Shown here piece after piece: positions 1 to 10,954 of a stretch of DNA of 64,000 nucleotides. How positions within the stretch are numbered: position 1 is the first letter of the stretch; the number at the start of each line of letters is the position of its first letter. Origin of the DNA: Clostridium sp. (GTDB lineage Bacteria > Bacillota_I > Bacilli_A > Acholeplasmatales > Anaeroplasmataceae); contig CP091735.1 of NCBI GenBank assembly GCA_022010015.1, positions 1,736,001-1,800,000 of the forward strand, read 5' to 3'. A program made the translations under genes and the position numbers. The notes beneath the pieces were generated by a model. The model did not search any database. It was not told the DNA's origin and saw only the letters and a list, made by a program, of their open reading frames with translations.

Positions 1-401
1 TAAAAGGTAAATAGGCACATATTATTATATCACAAATAGTATCTAAATTCGTTTCAAATAATATAGGTGCATCAATAAAAAAACTAATTCTTCATTTGTT
101 TTTTTATTTCTTCCTTTATTTTTTTAATTATCAAAGGATGGAATAAATTATTTAACCAGTTTAATTTTTTTCTTGATTATGAAAAAAACAATTTTACCAA
201 CAGCCTTACGATTTATTTTACTACCATCTAAGATCTCTTTTCCAAAATAATTTAAGGCCTCTTTAATGATAAATTTATCATCCCATAGGCTATGAGTAAT
301 TTCATCACAATCAATTAAATAATATTTTTTTCTTTAACAATATTGCTTATGTTAGTTTTACCACAAGCAATTCCCCCTGTAATTCCAATAACCTTTTTCA
401 T
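1..401 (-). CDS. coaE: Dephospho-CoA kinase, partial at left edge
   Basis: Phosphorylates dephospho-CoA with ATP in the last step of coenzyme A synthesis (cytosolic). The N-terminus MKKVIGITGGIACGKT carries the P-loop GGIACGKT (residues 8-15), followed by LIDCDEITH, which fits the CoaE substrate site, and later an FHPLI segment after a frame change. The start at 401 abuts the mutM stop at 402, and polA-mutM-coaE is a classic Firmicutes order. The reading frame changes at A/T runs near 310 and 185-195, which I read as sequencing indels. The gene runs off the left end, so the C-terminal third is not seen. Confidence 0.88.
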
Positions 402-1224
402 CTATTTTTGACAATTAGGACAATAATATGTTGTCCTTCCTCCAACCTTTACGATTTCTAAAGAACATTTGCATATTGGACATTCTTTTTTAGTATGAAC
501 ATTTAAAAAAATTCTGATATTGACCACTTACCCCAAGTGAAGAGGTATAGCTTCTAATAGTTGTCCCTTTATATTCAATTGCCTTATTAAAGATTTTTCT
601 CTGCTTCATCAATTATTTTTTGACATTCGGCTTTTGTTATAGATGATGCTATTCTTAAAGGATTAATTTTAGCACTAAATAATACCTCATCAACATAAAT
701 ATTACCAAGTCCTAATAAAATATGCTGATCTAAAAAGTGCACTTTTAATAGGAATATGTTTGTTTTTTAGTTTGTTGAATAAATCATCATAATTTCTTTT
801 GAATGGTTCATAGCCAAGCAAAGATAGTGGGGGAGTAATATATAAATCACTATTATTCTTATATTCAAGTCTACCAAATTTTCTGACATCCTGATACATT
901 AGCTTATAACCATTATCAAAGTAGAAAATTAAATGAATGTGTTTATTTATAGGAAAATCATTTTTTTCTCATAAAAAAATATTTTTCCTTCCATTCGTAG
1001 GTGACTTAAAAACATAATTATCGTCATCTAGCTTAAAAAAATCAAATATTTACCAATTCTACTTATTTCTTTAAAATAATGATTGACTACATTATTAATA
1101 AAATAATCTTTATCACCATCGATTATTTTTATCATAGAATATTTCTATACCAGTAATTTTTCTTATTTAGTATTTCTGTTTCTAAAACTCTTCTTTCAGT
1201 TTCAACCTCTGGTAATTCTGGCAT
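402..1224 (-). CDS. mutM: Formamidopyrimidine-DNA glycosylase (Fpg/MutM)
   Basis: Base-excision repair enzyme that removes oxidised purines and nicks the abasic site. The start MPELPEVET supplies the catalytic Pro1 and Glu2 after Met removal, and the end is the family zinc finger CPICKCSLEIVKV...YYCPNCQK. The middle contains a QHILLGLGNIYVDE-type H2TH segment. Reconstructed length is about 274 residues, normal for Fpg. Several frame changes occur at T/A runs (about 510, 735, 970, 1050, 1150). It sits between a nitroreductase gene and coaE, apparently in the yhbY-polA operon. Confidence 0.92.
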
Positions 1225-1236
1225 TATTTCACCTCA

Positions 1237-1745
1237 TTATAATAAACCCTTGTATAATCCTCTTTTTTTAGCATCATAAAACGCCTTATCGTCATTTGGA
1301 TATCCCAAGGCTATGAGTGAAAAAACAAAGCGTCCATCATTGATACCTAATATTTCATTGGCCTTGCTCATTCTTTCTTCAATTGGTGATATGCCAATCC
1401 AGCATGAGCCAATGTTTAAGCTTCTTGCCATAATTAAAATAGCAGTTGTAGAACTAGCTAAATCCTGGTCCTCCATTAAAGGAGTCAAAAGCTTATTTTT
1501 ATCTTCACCAATTACAGCAATACAAAGTGGTGCATCCTTAATGAATAAAGAATGATTAGATACCATAGCAAGCTTATTTAAAACATCCTTATTATCAATA
1601 ATTACAAATTCCTTTGATTTTTTTGATTTCTTGCAGATGGAGCACTAAAGCCAGCTCTTATTAATAAATCAATATCATTTTTTTACTAATTGGTTCTGCT
1701 TTATATTTTCTAATACTTCTTCTTGTTAATACAAAAATCATCCAT
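1237..1745 (-). CDS. Nitroreductase-family FMN oxidoreductase
   Basis: Probable NAD(P)H-dependent FMN flavoprotein of the nitroreductase fold; the substrate cannot be told. The N-terminal RRSIRKYK signature (FMN phosphate binding) and APSARNQ segment are typical, as is the C-terminal half (NIGSCWIGISP, LIALGYPNDD). Total length of about 169 residues is normal. The start ATG at 1745 overlaps the polA stop by one base (TAATG), implying translational coupling. The N-terminal 60 codons need two or three homopolymer corrections (near 1620-1735), while the last 109 codons are intact. Confidence 0.85.
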
Positions 1746-4388
1746 TATTTCACCTCATACCAATTGGCACCAAAGGAATCAGAAACCTTAAGAGGAACTC
1801 GTAGCTTCATTGCATTCTCCATCTTGCTTCTAACAATATTTTGAACCATTTCCTCTTCGCCCTTTTTAACCTCTAGTACTATTTCATCATGAACTGTTAC
1901 AACCATATAGCTTTCAAGCTTATTTTTTTCAAGTTCACGATCAACATCAATCATAGCTATTTTAATAATATCCGCAGCACTACCCTGAATTGGTGCATTC
2001 ATCGCCGTTCTTTTAGCAAATTCTCTTTGCATAAAAGCCTTAGAATTAATATCAGGAATATATCTAATACGATTTTTTTAACTGTTTTAACATAGCCTTT
2101 TTTTCACTACATTCTTTTTAAAAACATTTTTTTCATATAGATATCTATTTCAGGATAAACGCTATTATATTTTTTTCTATGAAGGCTTGAGCCTCCTTGT
2201 TAGATATTCTTAAATCTGTTGCTAGTCCATAAGCACTCATACCATAAATAATTCCAAAATTAACAACCTTGGCTTGTCTACGCTCTTCTTTAGTAATTTC
2301 ATTCTTACCAAAGATTTCTTTTGCTGTCTCACTATGAATATCCTCATCATTATTAAAAGCCTTAATAAGCTTAGAAACATTAGCCAAATGAGCTAAAACT
2401 CTAAGCTCAATTTGTGAATAATCAGCACTATAGAAGCTATTTCCTTTAACTTTTGGAACATACATTTTTCTTACTAAATGTCCCTCCTCACTACGAATTG
2501 GGATATTTTGAAGATTAGGCTCAACTGATGATAATCTACCTGTTTGTGTTAAAGCCTGTTGGAAAATAGTATGAACACAGCCATCAGGATAAATCATTTC
2601 CCTTATTCCACTAACATAAGTAGAATTAAGCTTAGTTAGCATACGATATTCTAAAATTTTTGAAACAATTGGATGAAGCATAAGTATTGAATTTAAAAAT
2701 ATCTGCATCAGTTGAATAGCCATTTTTTTATGGTTCTTCTTAGGATATGGAATTGCAAGTTCATCAAACAAAACACTTCCAAGCTGCTTAGGTGAGGAAA
2801 TATTAAATTCATGACCTGCTAGTTCATAAATTTCTTTAGAAATATTAGCTATTCTCTCCTCTAATGATACTCTTTGACGTTCAAGTTCGGTTGTATCAAT
2901 CTTCATACCTCTAAATTCCATTTTTGCAAGAACCTTACTTAAAGGAATTTCAATATCTGTTAAAAGTGAGGTTTGATCTAACTCCTTAAGCTTATTTAAA
3001 ACCTTAGCCTTTAATTTATGAATTGTTAAACATTTTCTAATTAAATGGTCATAAATAACCTCTTTACTAGGTATAGTCTTTTTACTACCCTTGCCATAAA
3101 CATTTTCCTCATATAAGGCGATAGATGGCTCATAAGAATCACAAACAACCTTAAATTCTTCCTTACCAAGGGATGGATTTATTAAATATGAAGCCATTAA
3201 TAAATCAAAATCTATACCATTTAATTCATAGCCAAGTCTTTTTAAATAAAACATAATTTCTTTTTATAATCATAAGTAAATTTATGATTTTTTTATCATC
3301 AGCTAAAAAAATAATTCTAAATCAATTGATTGACCAATTAATTCAAGAGGGATAATAAAATTACCCTTTTCATTTACAAGGCCAAATGCTAAAATAGGTG
3401 ATTTATGATAATTATAATCACTTGCCTCTAGCATAATCGTACTATTTGGTACCAAAAATACTCTTTAAATCTAAAAAATCCGCTACCTTATATTCAATAT
3501 TTTTCATTATTACTATCCTTAGACATTTCCTTTAATAAGGATGTAAATTCCATTTTTTTGATAAAATTCAATTAATCTTTCTTTATTTATTTCCTTTTTT
3601 TAAGATATCATTAACAGTTAAATTAATTGGTGATTTTGTATTTATTGTTGCCATTTTTCTTACATAAGAGAGCTTGTTCATAATAGCTTCTAATATTTTT
3701 CACCATCAGCACCCTTAATTTCATCCTTATGCTCGATAATACCATCAAGACTTCCATAGGCAAGTAAATATTTAATTGCCTTCTTTTTCTCCAATTTTGG
3801 GAATACCTGGTAGGTTATCTGACTTGTCACCCATTAGGGCCTTTAAATCAACAAACTGTGTATAATCTATTTGATATTCCTCTTTAAAAGAATTAATATC
3901 AAAATCCTTTAAATCTGTCATTCCTTTTTTTGGTTAAATGAACAGTTGTATTTTTGACTAATAAGCTGTAATAAATCCTTATCTGAGGAATAAACATCAA
4001 CATGATAGCCATCATCCTCACCCATCTTAGCCATAGTACCAATAATATCATCAGCCTCATATAATGGTATCTCAAATCTTTTGATACGCATTATATCAAG
4101 ATATTCCTTAATAAATTCAATTTGCATACGCATTTCGTCTGGCATTGGTGCACGTCCAGCCTTATAATCAGTCATAAATTCATGACGAAATGTTTTCTTA
4201 CCAGCATCAAATGCAACTAAAATTGCATCATAATTTGATGAAATTAAATGATTCATCATCCTAGCAAAGGCATAAATTGCATTTGTATATAATCCCTTAG
4301 AATTAGTTGTTAAATTACCTACCCCGGCCATACCAAAATAGGCACGATACATTAATGAATTACCATCAACTAATATCATCCTTTTCAT
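1745..4388 (-). CDS. polA: DNA polymerase I
   Basis: Replicative-repair polymerase that fills gaps and removes Okazaki primers. The N-terminal 5'-3' exonuclease domain starts MKRMILVDGNSLMYRAYF. The polymerase domain shows motif A (ADYSQIELRVLAHLA, near 2400), motif B (RRQAKVVNFGIIYGM, near 2260) and motif C (VHDEIVLEV, near 1880). The 3'-5' exonuclease region (3254-2900) has little of the usual acidic motif set, as in other Bacilli. Reconstructed length of about 881 residues is standard. It is split into at least five frames by homopolymer indels (near 2070-2150, 2700, 3260-3600, 3920). I prefer the ATG at 4388 over a GTG at 4397 because of the GGGGTG upstream. Confidence 0.95.
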
Positions 4389-4402
4389 ATTTTTCACCCC
4401 TA

Positions 4403-4705
4403 CTATTTCTTACTCTTTGGTAAAACAATAGGCTCCTTCGCCTTTGATGAATGCTTATATAAAACAATAATATGGCCAATAATTTGAACAACCTCAATAT
4501 GATAGCCTTCAAATATATTCGAAGCCTCCTCATAAGAAATTGTACTATTAGCAAGCATATTAACCTTCATTAATTCGTGTTTTGCAAGATATGAGGAAAT
4601 GCCTTCCATCATCTCAAGACTTATTCCTTCCTTACCAATTTGAAAAACGGGCTCTAAATGATTAGCAAGTCCCCTTAAATAAGCTTTTTGTTTTGGATTT
4701 AGCAT
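4403..4705 (-). CDS. yhbY: YhbY/CRM-domain RNA-binding protein
   Basis: Small ribosome-associated RNA-binding protein of the CRM (YhbY) family, linked to 50S assembly. The ~100-residue protein is intact and shows the family pattern LNPKQKAYLRGLANHL near the N-terminus, QIGKEGIS at residues 25-32 and an IGHIIVLYK C-terminal strand. The ATG at 4705 follows AGGAC at normal distance; a TTG at 4714 is an in-frame alternative. It is the first gene of the minus-strand run yhbY-polA-nitroreductase-mutM-coaE and has a promoter just upstream. Confidence 0.9.
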   Translation of the reverse strand: MLNPKQKAYLRGLANHLEPVFQIGKEGISLEMMEGISSYLAKHELMKVNMLANSTISYEEASNIFEGYHIEVVQIIGHIIVLYKHSSKAKEPIVLPKSKK

Positions 4706-4731
4706 AAAAATCAAGTCCTTTCTATTTCTTA

Positions 4732-4760
4732 ATTATACCATACTTTTAAAACATATGTAT
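4732..4760 (-). promoter_or_regulatory. Promoter of the yhbY-polA operon
   Basis: A perfect TATAAT -10 (4732-4737) with an upstream TGG, giving an extended -10, lies 17 bases from a weak -35 ATACAT (4755-4760). It sits about 27 bases before the yhbY start. Confidence 0.55.
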
Positions 4761-4763
4761 ATG

Positions 4764-4794
4764 AAAAAAATGGATATTAAAAATCCATTTTTTT
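4764..4794. terminator. Bidirectional Rho-independent terminator
   Basis: Stem ATGGAT/ATCCAT is flanked by A6 on the left and T7 on the right, so it can terminate in both directions. It separates the LRR remnant from the yhbY promoter. Confidence 0.7.
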
Positions 4795-4810
4795 CATTAA
4801 TCTAATTTTT

Positions 4811-5200
4811 TTAATATTTATCGTATTTTTCGCTGCCATCTAATAAATAAAAAAACTATTTTCTTTAGCATTAATAACATTATTTATATCAAGACGAAGG
4901 AAGCATGCAGTATAATAGAATAATTTTTTTCATCAGCATTAATAATATCGTTAAATTCAAAACGGATATTATGCCCACTAAAAAGCATATTTATCAATTT
5001 TTTTAACACTCTTATTGAAATGTACCTCCTCAAGAAATAACTTTTCTGAGGCTAGAGCAAATGGTAATATTTCTTCTATTTCATAATCAATATTTGCACT
5101 TCTATCATAATGCCATGCTCCAGCAATTGTATAAATTGTTTTATAGTCAGATGAATACATAATTCCATTTTTCTAATACATAATAAGGATTATTTAGAAA
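4811..5200 (-). pseudogene. BspA-type (LRR_5) protein remnant
   Basis: After correcting one extra A near 5171 the frame reads NNPYYVLENGIMYSSDYKTI, then ILPFALASEKLFLEEVHF and VKKIDKYAF. This is the joint between BspA-type leucine-rich repeats (a GVLY-like turn, then repeated xxIPxxVxxIGxxAF units). Only about two repeats remain, there is no clear start with a ribosome-binding site, and it lies directly after the adhE terminator. I therefore read it as a decayed or truncated copy of a larger surface/LRR gene. The C-terminal part (IINADEK..., LDGSEKYDKY) has no recognised family. It could instead be a very short expressed LRR protein. Confidence 0.45.
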
Positions 5201-5204
5201 AACA

Positions 5205-5238
5205 TCAAAAAAAGGTGCTTACAAATAGCAAGCACCAT
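5205..5238 (-). terminator. Terminator of adhE
   Basis: Perfect 7-bp stem GGTGCTT/AAGCACC (5214-5236) is followed on the minus strand by T7, 10 bases after the adhE stop. Confidence 0.85.
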
Positions 5239-5247
5239 TCTAATTAA

Positions 5248-7878
5248 TTAATTTTCTTTTGTAAAGAATTCCTCAGTATAATATGCTTCAGTTAAAATCT
5301 TTTGCATATCCTCAACCATAGGAACACGTGGGTTAGCAGGTGAGCATTGATCCTCATATGCTAAATATGAAAGCTTTTCAACATTAGCAAGCCATGAAGC
5401 CTCATCAATTCCTTGAGACTTAAAGTTCATCTTAATACCAACCTTCATACCAAGCTCTCCACAAGCCTTAGCATATGATTCAACACCTTCTTCAACTGTT
5501 GAACAAGGAAGACCTAAAATACGAGCAAGTTCAGCATATCTTTCATCAGCTCTATAATAATTATATTTAGGCCATGTTGAAAGCTTTTTGAGGCTTTTGA
5601 CCATTATAACGAATTGTAAATGGTAATAAAATTGCGTTAGCACGACCATGAGGTACATGGAATTCGCCACCAACCTTATGAGCCATTGAGTGATTCATAC
5701 CTAAGAAAGCATTTGCAAATGCCATACCAGCAAGGCATGATGCATTATGCATTTTCTCTCTAGCCTCTGGATCATTAGCACCATTCTTATAAGAACGCTC
5801 TAAATACTTAAATACCATTTTAATTGCTTGAATTACAAGACCATCAGTAAAATCAGATGCAAGTGTAGAAACAAATGCTTCAGTTGCATGAGTTAAAACA
5901 TCCATACCTGTATCAGCCGTAATGCTTCTTGGTAAAGTCATTGTTAAAGCAGGGTCAATAATAGCTACCGTAGGAGTTAAAGAATAATCTGTTAAAGGAT
6001 ATTTCTTATTCTCCTCCTTATCAGTGATAACAGCGAATGGTGTTACTTCTGAACCAGTACCTGATGTTGTTGGGATACATACAAGATGAGCCTTTCTACC
6101 AAGCTCAGGATATTGGAATGCACGCTTACGAATATCCATAAATTTTTGTTTTAAATCGTTGAAATTAACCTCGGGATGCTCGTAGAATAACCACATACCC
6201 TTTGCAGCATCCATTGATGAGCCACCACCAAGAGCAATAATAGTATCTGGCTCAAAGCTACGCATTAATTGTACACCCTTTAAAACGGTTTGAATTGATG
6301 GATCGGGTTCAACATCACAGAATAATTGATATTGTACCTCATTTAATCTTAATTGTAATTGGTCAGTTACACGATTAACATATCCTAAATCAACCATTGA
6401 ACGATCGGTTACAATCATAACCTTCTTCATTTCCTTCATTTGGTGTAAATATTCAATTGCATCTCTTTCAAAGTAAATCTTGGCAGGAACCTTGAACCAT
6501 TGCATATTATTTCTTCTCCTTGCGACTTTCTTGATATTTAATAGATTGATTGAACTTACGTTACCACTTACTGAGTTATGTCCATATGAACCGCAGCCTA
6601 ATGTTAATGATGGAATAAATGAATTATAAACATTACCGATACCACCAAATGTAGATGGTGAATTCCAAATAATACGAATTGCAGGAATTAAATCACCAAA
6701 TTTTTGAGCCAAGGCCTTATCAGATGTATGAATTGCAGCACTGTGTCCTAAACCATTAAACATAACCATTTGTTTTGCAAGGCTTAAGCCCTCATCCGTT
6801 GAATTAGACTTTAATACAGCAAGAACTGGTGATAGCTTTTCTCTAGTTAATGGCTCTTCAACACCAACACTCTTACAAGGAACACAAATAATAACTGTGT
6901 TATCTGGTACATTAAAGCCTGCCTGTTCAGCAATCCAAGTAGCCTTTTTACCAACGATATTAGGATTTAATTTAGCTAAAGAAGCATTCTCCTTGCTATC
7001 AACACCAAACATAAATTTCTCTAATAGCTTCTTCTCATTTGTGTTTGCAAAATATACGCCAAAAGCTCTTAAATTCCTTAACAGCCTCATCATAAATTTC
7101 CTTATCAATGATAACAGCCTGCTCTGAAGCACAAATCATACCATTATCAAAAGCCTTAGACATAACAATATCGTTTACAGCCTGACGAACATTACATGTT
7201 TTTTCCATATAAGCAGGAACATTTCCAGCACCTACACCAAGAGCTGGCTTACCACATGAATATGCAGCCTTAACCATTGCATTTCCACCAGTTGCTAAAA
7301 TAGTTGAAACACCTGGATGATTCATTAAAGCTGTTGTTGCGTCCATTGATGGATGCTCAATCCATTGAATACAGTTTTTAGGAGCACCTGCAGCTACTGC
7401 GGCCTCATAAACAACCTTTGCAGCAGCAATACTACATTGCTGTGCATTAGGATGGAATCCAAAAATAATCGGATTTCTTGTTTTTAAACAAATTAATGAT
7501 TTAAAAATAGCAGTTGATGTTGGGTTAGTAACAGGCGTTAGGGCACATACAACGCCAACAGGCTCAGCGATTTCTGTAATACCTGTAACATCATCCTCAC
7601 TAATAATACCAACAGTTTTTAATCTCTTCATATTATGAGTAACATATTCGCAAGCAAATAGATTTTTAGTAGCCTTATCCTCAAATACACCACGTTTAGT
7701 TTCTTCGATAGCTAGCTTTGCAAGATTACCATGTTGATCAAGGGCAGCTACGCTTGCCTTAGCAACAATATAATCGATTTGCTCTTGAGTAAATGATGCA
7801 TACTCATCTAAACATTTTAATGCTTTATCAACAAGCTCATTAACCTCTTGTTGATAGCTAGGAATATTATTTTTCCAC
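5248..7878 (-). CDS. adhE: Bifunctional acetaldehyde-CoA/alcohol dehydrogenase
   Basis: Fermentative enzyme that reduces acetyl-CoA to acetaldehyde and then ethanol, regenerating NAD+; it forms cytosolic spirosomes. The N-terminal aldehyde dehydrogenase half contains the nucleophile Cys in DNGMICASEQ (near 7125) and VVCALTPVTNPTSTA. The C-terminal iron-dependent alcohol dehydrogenase half contains GGGSSMDAAKG (near 6220) and the iron-ligand histidine segment MNHSMAHKVGGEFHVPHGR (near 5670). Length of about 877 residues is normal. The start is GTG at 7878 with GGAGG at good spacing. Frames change near 7870, 7050 and 5580 at A/T runs. It is monocistronic, with its own terminator. Confidence 0.95.
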
Positions 7879-8002
7879 TTGACTATACCTCCACACGCGA
7901 AAAAAACGCTTTTTCATCAACTCAATTATACATTATTTTTAAAAAAATAAATCTCTACATAATCATTATAAAAAGCGATTTCAATATTAGGTAATCGTTT
8001 TT

Positions 8003-8040
8003 CAAAAAAATCAAAGAGAATCAGCTATAATAGATTCTCT
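8003..8040 (-). terminator. Terminator of the TRIC-like gene
   Basis: The 8-bp stem AGAGAATC/GATTCTCT (8015-8040) overlaps the stop codon of the upstream gene and is followed on the minus strand by TTTGAT and a T run. Confidence 0.7.
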
Positions 8041-8679
8041 TTACTAATATTTATTCTTGGTAAATTCCATTTATAATGATAAGCTAAAAATCTAATAATA
8101 ATTACGCTTATAACACTAATAATTGTACTTATGCTCTCATTTAAATTAGCTTTTATTAATATATAAAATAATATTGCTCCAAATAAAGCAGCAACTGCAT
8201 AAATATGCTTACGAAAAATATCTGGGATTTTAATAGCCATCATATCTCTTATTGCGCCACCACCAACACCTGTTATTACTGCACAAAACAAGATTAAAAA
8301 AAGACATTATTATTTTTAGTCATAGTCAACTTAGCACCAATTACTACAAATATGCCAAGACCAATTGAATCAATAATATTCATAAGCCTTAAATACCATT
8401 TCTTTTCTTGATATGAGGTATCCTTAAATATATAACATATTATAAAAACGATTATTGAGGTTATAACTGCAATCACTGGACACAAAATAGCATTAAAGAC
8501 AGATGGATAATCAAAATTTAAGATTATATCTCTTAAAAAGCCCCCGCCAAAGGCTGTAACTGATCCTAAAATAATTACTCCAAGTAAATCCATTTTTCCT
8601 TTTCAATTGCTACCATTGAGCCACTTATTGTAAAGGCTATGGTACCAATAATTTCTGCAATGTAAAACAATAGCTCCAT
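8025..8679 (-). CDS. TRIC/UPF0126-family cation channel
   Basis: Inner-membrane protein of the prokaryotic trimeric intracellular cation channel family (UPF0126, formerly called glycine transporter). The two internal repeats each carry the family motif GGGFLRDII (8520-8550) and GGGAIRDMM (8240-8260). About six to seven hydrophobic segments fill ~218 residues. The start ATG at 8679 gives MELLFYIAEIIGTIAFTISG. One A appears missing near 8593 and one indel near 8292. Ion selectivity cannot be inferred. Confidence 0.85.
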
Positions 8680-8732
8680 TAGATCACCCACATAAAATAA
8701 ATCTAATAAATTATACATCATATTTCGACACC

Positions 8733-9123
8733 TTGCAACATATTATTTTTAATGGTGATGAATTTGAAAAAAATTTATTAGATTTAATTAAGGAGAGCTA
8801 TCCTATTATCTTAATTTCTATTCTCGTTTATCAAATATTTTTTTATGCATCTTTTTTTCTTTTCGGTAACCAATCTAGTTATATTAGCATTTATGATTAT
8901 TATTTTTTTCAGCAATCTTCTTTGCCGTTAATTATCTTGACAAAATTAAAGATTTTTTTCAAAGAAAATAGTCCTTATATTCATTCAAAAAAATTTCAAT
9001 ACTACTTGTTATTTCATTAAATTTAGTTGCTGAAATTGTATTAATTATTCTAATATTACCTAAATTCAAAATATATGTATATAAAACTATAAAACAAAAA
9101 AATGCAGCTTATAAAAAGCTATG
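8733..9123 (+). CDS. Small hypothetical membrane protein
   Basis: The only plus-strand gene in this part. Joining three frames across T runs (near 8843, 8910, 8990) gives about 130 hydrophobic residues with roughly three membrane segments (PIILISILVYQIFF, VTNLVILAFMIIIFF, ISILLVISLNLVAEIVLII) and a basic tail ending NAAYKKL. The start is uncertain (TTG at 8733, or a later ATG). I recognise no family. It is divergent from the TRIC gene, and its tail overlaps the convergent gene by about 15 bases. Confidence 0.4.
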
Positions 9124-9862
9124 ATCATAATCTATTAGAATATCATCAAATTCCGCTTTAAAGCTATTAAGATGTGAATTTTTCTAAATAAAAATCTAGC
9201 CAAAAAGCTCACTTATAGGAGCATTAATACTTTTTTTAAATAAAAAAATTTATTTTGCCGTTTTTTTATAAAAAAATTAAAATTGGGGTATTTTAAAAAT
9301 TAACCCAACCTCAATTGGAATTTCTTCCTTAACAAGTTCAAAAAAAGCTTAGTTTCAATTTGACTCAAATTCATTTTTAGCTGCAAGTATTAAATGATAT
9401 TTGCTTAAAAAAACAACCAATCATTATCATCCTTAGGACATTTTGTTTCGATTTCTCTTATAATATATTCTAATCTTAAAAAATATTTATCCAAAACAGG
9501 ATAGGTTTTACTCATTTCCTTCATATCCTCTTTTTTTACGGTTTCTAGCTGCTTTAGATAAAGAAAATATTTTTTTAAGCATTCATTTAACAAAAAGCTT
9601 TGAAGCTGCTAATTCTTCTTCGGCTAGATTTGCCTCAACATAAATAAAGTAGGTTTTAGATTGATCCTTAATAATCTGAATTGGCTTATTTATTTTTTTA
9701 GAAAGTGTTGAATAATATTGATTTAATTTAATTTCAAAGCTATTGGCTTCAATAAGAATATAGCTTGCATCACTAGTATAAAGCCTATAATAGGAAAAAA
9801 ATTATAGGCTTTATTTCTATTATTTTGAAGGGAAGCTTACTAATTAGACTTTGATCTAGCAT
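9109..9862 (-). CDS. Hypothetical protein, partner of LysM-like gene
   Basis: The reconstructed product is about 250 residues: it starts MLDQSLISKLPFKIIEIKPI, has a charged middle (LEYIIREIETKCPKDDNDWL) and ends FDDILIDYDHSFL. No family is recognised, and no kinase or hydrolase motif is seen. Its ATG at 9862 overlaps the upstream LysM-like gene by 23 bases, so the pair is probably co-translated. In Bacillus the LysM spore-coat morphogen spoVID is followed by ysxE, so a spore-coat role for this pair is conceivable, but only by position. At least four homopolymer frame changes are needed (near 9805, 9593, 9405, 9280). Confidence 0.5.
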
Positions 9863-10439
9863 TGAACAAAACATAGCCTAAGCTTGCGTCGTAGCCCTTA
9901 TATAAATCATCAAGCATTATTTGATATTTTTCACTAATGGCCTTCAATTGAGCCTCATCCTTAACTCTTAAACATTTAACACTATAATGCCCTTCTTCAT
10001 TTTTTTAAATAAATCTAAGAAATCATTTTTCGTTATTATTACCTCTAGTTCTAACAATAGCTTTTTCTTTAATTTCAGGAACCTCTGGTTGAATTAATGC
10101 CGGAATAGGAGATGCACCATCCTTCTTTTTCATAATTTAATTCTAATTTAAAATTAGCTGTAACACCTTGACCTTCAATAACCTCAAACTTTAGCTCTTT
10201 AACTACTATTTTAGGATTATAAACACTAGATTCACTAAAAAAATTTCTATTGGTATGGATAATTTTTTTATTAATCATCTTACCATCCTGATCAAAATAA
10301 AAAAGCTCGATGAATAAATTAGTTGTTATGTCAATATCATTTATTTTTCACTTCATCAAGCTCATAATTATAATTTTTTTGATATTAGAAATTTTTTTAA
10401 TTTCAAAATAGGTTTGTTTTTTTCTAAATCAAGCTTCAT
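9840..10439 (-). CDS. Hypothetical protein with C-terminal LysM-like domain
   Basis: About 200 residues. The N-terminal two thirds form a beta-rich domain (KIVVKELKFEVIEGQG, NFKLELNYEKEGW). A proline-rich linker (PIPALIQPEVPEIKEK) leads to a C-terminal 45-residue segment, HYSVKCLRVKDEAQLKAISE then KYQIMLDDLYKGYD, which resembles a LysM peptidoglycan-binding unit. This layout recalls SpoVID/SafA-type spore-coat morphogenetic proteins, but similarity is by architecture only. There is no signal peptide. The start at 10439 has GGTGAT upstream. Indels occur near 10000, 10130 and 10350. Confidence 0.5.
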
Positions 10440-10487
10440 AAATATCACCACTATAATTTATGCAAGCTTATTTAAATTAATGACTAT

Positions 10488-10954
10488 TTAATACTTTTTA
10501 ACATAGATTTGGCAAGGAATATGAGGGGCCCATAGCTCTTTAATAATTTCTAAGCTCTTAAAGCCCATTGCCTTATAAAAGGCATTAGTTTCATCATATT
10601 CAGAATAATGTCCACTTGCAACAGTTTTAACCTCAAGAAAACTATATCCTCCCTTTTTAGCATATTCATAAGCATATAAAACTAGTCTTTTACCAGCACC
10701 TTGATTACGATATTTATATAAAAACACCAATAACATCTATTTCTAAGGTATCAGCGGAATTTTCTTTAAGTGTTAAAAAGCCAATAGGTAAATCATCTAA
10801 ATAGCAAGCAAAAGAAATCTAAATTTAAAGAATCCTCTATATATTCATTTTTTTAGATTCAACATCACCAAACCATCTTGGTAAATCATCTAAAATCTCT
10901 TTAGCTATTTTTTTCCTTTTTAAATCCTTATTCTCTATTTTTCTTTATTTGCAT
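10488..10954 (-). CDS. GNAT-family N-acetyltransferase
   Basis: Acetyl-CoA-dependent transferase of unknown substrate. The acetyl-CoA loop is visible as YRNQGAGKRL (near 10690), preceded by IGFLTLKENSADTLEIDVIGV and followed by NAFYKAMGFKSL, the standard GNAT end. About 155 residues. The start ATG at 10954 lies inside the end of engB (20-base overlap). Three homopolymer frame changes occur (near 10730, 10820, 10850). An N-terminal DDLPRWFGD motif is seen in several Firmicutes GNATs. Confidence 0.75.

Noticed and set aside
1313..1555. Plus-strand open frame of 80 codons
   Set aside because: Antisense shadow of the nitroreductase gene, with no start signals.
1745..4388. polA split into several genes or a stand-alone 5'-3' exonuclease
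   Set aside because: All domains are present in order and total length is normal; every break is at an A/T run.
5248..7878. Separate aldehyde and alcohol dehydrogenase genes
   Set aside because: The two halves overlap in different frames at an indel, and the order and length are those of AdhE.
9783..9815. Inverted repeat AAAGCCTATAAT/ATTATAGGCTTT as a terminator
   Set aside because: The reading frame of the gene at 9109-9862 continues through it and no T tract follows the stem.
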